Origin: Antitrichia curtipendula
Lineage: Eukaryota; Streptophyta; Bryopsida; Hypnales; Leucodontaceae
Direction of reading: 5' to 3'
NCBI GenBank assembly: GCA_951230915.1
Contig: OX579638.1
Span: 10,310,696 to 10,374,695 of the forward strand
Length of the DNA: 64,000 nt
Below, one piece after another: positions 59,287 through 64,000 of this stretch (positions within the stretch are counted from its first letter, which is position 1; each line of letters starts with the position of its first letter). The notes beneath the pieces are model-generated. The model did not search any database and was not told where the DNA came from. It was given only the letters and a program-made list of their open reading frames with translations. The translations under genes and the position numbers were made by a program.

Positions 59287-62200
59287 CTACAGGCTACTCC
59301 CATCCGATCCCTTCAAGTAGGAAGCCTCGGAGTCGTCATTCCCTTGCCCATTCCCTCCATGTGGAGACCCGCAGTGGCCCATGTCCGAGCCATTGCCGCC
59401 GTGGTGCTGCATGTCCGCCTGCATCGCCATGCTCAGCTGGTTGTTGCCGTGATCTCGGCCGGTAGCATCTGCGTAGCCCGGCGAGGCCTGAGGTCCGTTG
59501 CCTCCCATGCCGCGGTCGTGGCTCATCATGTGCATGGAGCCACTGCTCCCACCGGTGAGCAAGCTGTGCTGCTGCTGGTTGTAATACGAGTTTTGTTGCA
59601 GGTAGGATGGCATCATGGCGTTGCGCTGGTTCAGCATGTTGAGTTGTTGCTGCTGCTGTTGCATGTACTGTTGCGCTGGTTGCATTGTTGGTGCGGGCGC
59701 TTGCATCTGCAAACATGGCTCCCCCCCACCCCCAGGCAATTTGAAAAAAGAACATAACTTCATTCTAGCAGAGTCCTTTAATTGCTTCCGTTAAACATAC
59801 ACTTCACAGGGTCTTTGGGTGCATGTGTGTGGGACCGGAAATAAACGCACGACTGTATTCAACATATTCTGCACCTGTCACGTGAGCGGTTTTTATAATT
59901 TGAATTGCATGTTAGTATGAACTGTTAGCTACAGTTTATCTAACTACTGCTAGTTGTTCTTTGCATCTCTTTATCTAGAATAATTAGTTTTAAGAGCCAA
60001 GCAAGAGAGGAAAATTCAGACCTTGTCCATGCATTGATCGAGGGGAGTTCTCTATGCTAGTTACTCTGTATTTAATAAGGTTTTGAAAATAAGGATCCGA
60101 AGCCCTTGCCCCAAATGAGACTTGTATCAGAGACAAGGTTAGTTAACCCCTTTAAGATGTTCCCCTTTCGGATATTAAGACCAGGAATGGCGTACAATGG
60201 CTTGTACTCTTTCGACAGTCCTAGAGTATACAAGACTTTATTTCTTGCACAATCCTGCTGCCAAAAATTATATGAAAATCACAAAGCAAAGGTGCACTTC
60301 TAAACAGTCTCACAAAAAAAATTCTCTGTTGAAAAATCAGTTTTTTCTACATGCAATTATGAAAATGGCCTTGGTATTTAGAAGTCGCTATAGCATCTAC
60401 ACTGTATGAGCAATGCCTGCATCATAGGGGTTAAGGTTAACTTAGTACCTCATCAGAGAGTGTAAACTGATTCCTGAAGATAAGTTGGTATTCATCCATG
60501 TATATAATCATAAGAGTTTTTTTTGACTTAGTTTGCCTTTTGGGAATAAAAAATAGTACCTGCGAAGATTGACCGCCTTGAGGCTGGGCATCAGCTATGG
60601 CTGCCAGGTACATAAGATTCTGCTGCAACTTTGCTTGATACCTGCTACACATTGAAGATTCAGGTAATCAGCATGATGTCAACACACCGTACCACACAAA
60701 CGTGTTCAACTAGCAGCTTCACTCCGAGAGGCTCCGGCAAACGGGTACATTTCAAGTAGCAATCTAGCTACCCAAGCTTGAGAGATAGATTTAGCTTTTG
60801 AATACAAATTTAAGGCTTCTCCCCTTCAGTCGATCCAGAGCCGAGACGACTCGATCAACCCTACGATTGCTCAAAATCCAGTAACAAACTTGATCACTTA
60901 CGTTGCACATTCATTGAGCTTGCCGAGATTTTGATTATCGAGGATGGCAAGAATCAGCTGTTTGTTCTCGTCCAAGTACTGCAGTTTCACGTTCAAGTCA
61001 GAGTTTAGACAGAAAAACCTCCAGTACTGTATCACCAAAAACAAGGGATATCTACAAAATCTACACTGTAGAAATTCAATATTAGAATTTCATTTGGTCA
61101 CTTAATAATTAATTAATTCCAACAGACAAGTCCAATGATAGGCATCCCTGATATGTCAAAGTTATTTCTCATCGTTGCAGGTGAGGAAAACAATATAAAA
61201 TAGAAGGAAACAACCTGCAGACTATGCCTGCAGTGATTTCACTGTCTGATAAGATCAGTTCCCAAATTCCAAGGAGGATATTCTCCACAGCAGACCAGGC
61301 AGGCGGTCGTGGCTACGGTCGTGCCCACCGCACTCTGGCCTAGAGACTATCAGACCGGGGCTGAAGTTATTACCGTACCTCAGGACTACCCCCGTGAAAC
61401 TGAATTCGTTCAGCTGGACTTGGTGATTTAAGAGCGTGACTTTGTCAATTACTTGGATCGATATTTTACTTTTTATAACGATTTTTGAAGCGAAGGAAAA
61501 GAAGGTCTCTCTTTCAAACCAACTTAATTGAAAGACTTGTTTTAATTTCATATGCACAGGGTCAGCGTTACAGTGTCCGTGGTTAGGTCAGTCTTAAGTG
61601 CTATTGAAATTAAAGTACTTCAGGGCCCACAAACTGAAACCCGATTCACAGATTAATATACCATGTTCAGTTTCTAACTCCTCACCGAAATATAATGCGG
61701 CCGCGGTTCATTTGCAACCATATTCCCTTCTAGAACGTGTCAACAGTGAGTCACAGTAGGGACGGTACTTTGCTCGCTCGGTGTACTGACGACGAGATCT
61801 TAAGCTTAAGCCTTTTTTTTTCAAGTGTAAAACACTTTGTCCGGCTAGCTAGTCAGTCAAGATAACAGCACCAGCATTGATCGAATCGTCACTAGGAAGA
61901 CGTAAGCGCCGCAGTCTCTCAGTACTGCAAACTAAGCTACTTCAATTCTCCTGGGGTTTGAAATTTACTTCGACGTTCAAAATTAACCGGGCATTTGCAT
62001 ATGGTTACAATCTACAGTTGATTCTTGACCGAACATATATGATTTGATATCTAGAGTTAATACCTCGGAGATTAATCTAGCCTGCATTAAATCTGCTAGA
62101 CAGTGCGCGCATGTACCTCACTCAAGGCCGGGATGGCTTAACCACTGCGCGATAGATAGACCGAGTTCTTTTCTGGTTCCAAAAGTCATTATGGTACGGG

Positions 62201-62599
62201 CAGTAATAGCAAAAGCACTCGTGTTACAAATCCAGCATTTAAAAAAACTGGGTCCACAATTGGAACTAATAACAGTAATTAATGATCTACCAGTCGTAAA
62301 TCTGCATCGACTGTACCGTAGTTTCGGTCGCGCTTTGCAGACATTGAAGAGATATGGAAGAATCGGAACGTTACGCTACTACCTGAAAGCATACCGTATT
62401 CTGGGACTGTGTACAAGAAATAGTACAACGAACTAGGTAGCATTTCAAATAGAGTAGTAATTTTTAAAATTTACAGTTTGTACTTGATGGTAAATTGTAA
62501 TTCAGAGACTGAGATAGGTAAGGTTCTAGTAGCTCATACCTTCTGGATGAGTTCGGTGGTGATGTTGGAACCTGCATAAGTCGCCATGTGCTGCATCAT
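59287..62599 (-). CDS. GIF: GRF-INTERACTING FACTOR (SSXT/SNH-domain co-activator)
   Basis: Four minus-strand exons join in frame: 62599-62540, 60978-60902, 60641-60560 and 59706-59287 (639 nt, 212 aa, close to the about 210 aa of Arabidopsis GIF1/AN3). The N-terminal SNH domain (residues about 10-70) is complete: HMATYAGSNITTELIQK, YLDENKQLILAILDNQNLGK, LNECATYQAKLQQNLMYLAA, IADAQPQ. The rest is Gln-rich (MQPAQQYMQQQQQQLNMLNQ) and then Gly/Met/His/Ser-rich with GNGPQASPGYADATGRDHGN, the usual QG domain. GIF proteins have no DNA-binding domain; they bind GRF transcription factors through SNH and recruit SWI/SNF chromatin remodelling complexes in the nucleus to promote cell proliferation in growing organs. 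Two ATGs are adjacent at the start (62599 and 62596). No defects seen. Introns are 1561, 260 and 853 bp. Confidence 0.97.
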
Positions 62600-64000
62600 G
62601 GATCTCTACCTAGATTGACTTTAAAACATTCACAACACCGTCACGATTAGATTGATGACAAGCCTAGCTCGGTGATTATCATCATAAGATCGGCTAATCA
62701 GACATAGAACAAGAGATAGCTCTCCAACTACCGAATTTATGAAATTAGATCGAAGCTCACAGTGATGGCAAAGAAAGAACACCACTACTCCGAACAGGCT
62801 AGAACCTCTACATCACCCAACACCGACGGCATTGATTTCTCAGATTGCCGTGTAAAGATCGATGCCTAATGTTAGAATAGATAGCATTTCCACCCAAAAC
62901 ATAAACTATGCATTACCTCAGATAAAATAGTCTCCTCGATGCAACGGTACTAAGACTCACATTGTTGTACAGTGATAAAGCAACTTTGTGAATTAAGCAG
63001 CTTCGAAGACAGGACAGTCAGTCAACTTCTACAATGTACTTCGATGGAAATAAAGTTTATCAAATTTTATTTTTACAGAAAATCTAAGAAAATATTAAAA
63101 AATTACTCTCAGGTTGCAGTCTACGGGATGAATTGCCCTGGTACCGAGAGCGATCATCGGTAGCTAGCTAGCTAGCTCCAACTTTTGCAAGGAACGAAAT
63201 TAAAGTAGCCTGTGTGCCTACGCAATTATTATGCGCAGAGATCGCAAAGTCAGAGGAAGATACTGGTCGGCCGATTCGCCATGAAGGAAGTCTGACGACG
63301 CAGTGCACCTGAGCTCTGAGGAATGCCTCACACGAGCACACACGCGTGAGCGATATCCTCCTTTTCGAATTGTTGATTGACAGAGACGACCTCTGAGCTG
63401 CCTGAAGTCTGAACTAACTACGTTCTGACTACCACTGCCAATAGAGCTCTTACCTGGAAATTGTATGCTACTCGTCTGATTACGACTAAGCTCGCAATTT
63501 AATTACCCTTTCAGCTGTCAGACCGTGATTAAGCTCTCAACACCTCAGTTAGAGGTTATGAGCTCGACACGGTTAACCTTGAAGCAGTTATTGGAAGTAA
63601 CGGGAAGAAAACCGATTTGAAACACTCAAAGTTCTAACCCGCATGCACAGAAACAACTTTCGCTAGGAAACATGTACAATGTGTTATCTTTATCCTACCT
63701 TAAACTCAAGCAACAAGACAACAACCAAGTGTTTTGGGAACAATGTCAATCTTGTTGATTGTTGCTGCAAGGAAGAGCTCTAAGGTACTAATCAATTGAA
63801 CACCAAACTCCCATCTCTACCCCAACAGCCTACAGAGATTGCGATTAACGCAGATGTACAAATTCTAGTAATACACTGATTGCGCAATGTTAATGGAAAG
63901 AGAATTGCAATGAGGACCGAGGGCTAGGCCAATGCAAGTTAGTTGTAAATCGACGTCCCGCCCCTCCGCTCTCATCGACTCTGTGGCAATGCCAACTTGC
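62600..64000 (-). promoter_or_regulatory. Upstream region of the GIF gene
   Basis: No coding region was recognised. It should contain the 5' UTR and promoter of the minus-strand GIF gene. A TAGC tetranucleotide run lies at about 63161-63176. Specific control sites could not be assigned. Confidence 0.4.

Noticed and set aside
59206..59757. 183-codon plus-strand frame rich in Val/Leu/His
   Set aside because: Antisense of the GIF Gln/Gly-rich last exon.
1..64000. tRNA, rRNA or snRNA genes
   Set aside because: Scanning for B-box GGTTCGANNCC and other obvious signatures gave no candidate with matching flanks; a covariance-model search would be needed to exclude them fully.

Overview
The window is nuclear DNA of a land plant. 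The evidence is GT-AG introns throughout, two plant-type genes that can be read exon by exon (a GT106/O-fucosyltransferase-family glycosyltransferase and a GRF-INTERACTING FACTOR co-activator), plant telomere-type CCCTAAA repeats, and CACTA, PIF/Harbinger, hAT and Ty1/copia sequences. The species cannot be fixed. An HSPA12-like Hsp70 relative and long transposon-filled introns would suit a non-seed plant (bryophyte, lycophyte or fern), but this is a weak inference.

Layout. 1-4057 (+): 3' part of a multi-exon gene with TPR-like helices, cut by the left window edge, with a 774-bp foldback element in one intron. 4553-6505 (+): HSPA12-like gene with two frameshifts, a nonsense codon and an altered phosphate-1 loop; its reading frame is open upstream into the TPR gene, so a fusion is possible. 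One of its introns coincides with a small inverted-repeat element. 6530-7000: Ty1/copia relic. 8533-15921 (-): complete 12-exon glycosyltransferase gene, 551 codons. 15922-37650: about 22 kb without recognisable genes but full of small non-autonomous DNA transposons: an hAT element with a perfect 8-bp target duplication, a group of elements bounded by TTAA and CCCC...GGGG ends that are nested in each other, a group with TAAGGTA...TACCTTA ends, and a GGGCC-ended MITE. 37654-55284: one PIF/Harbinger element split by a 14,253-bp CACTA element (40398-54650). 55285-59200: further MITEs. 59287-62599 (-): complete 4-exon GIF gene, 212 aa.

How the parts work together. Harbinger carried a DDE transposase (+) and a Myb/SANT-like partner (-). 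Both are now broken, and the CACTA element sits inside the N-terminal coding exon of the Myb-like gene. CACTA carries a TNP2-type transposase (-, three exons) and a TNPA-like protein (+, six exons) transcribed divergently from a 4.7-kb centre with duplicated modules and telo-box-like motifs. TGCAACT-type repeats, spaced at about 11 or 22 bp, occupy both ends of CACTA and also introns or flanks of both its genes. The two intact host genes at either side appear unaffected except that their introns and flanks have collected MITEs.

All exon borders are read by eye from GT/AG sites and frame continuity; no alignment or database search was run.
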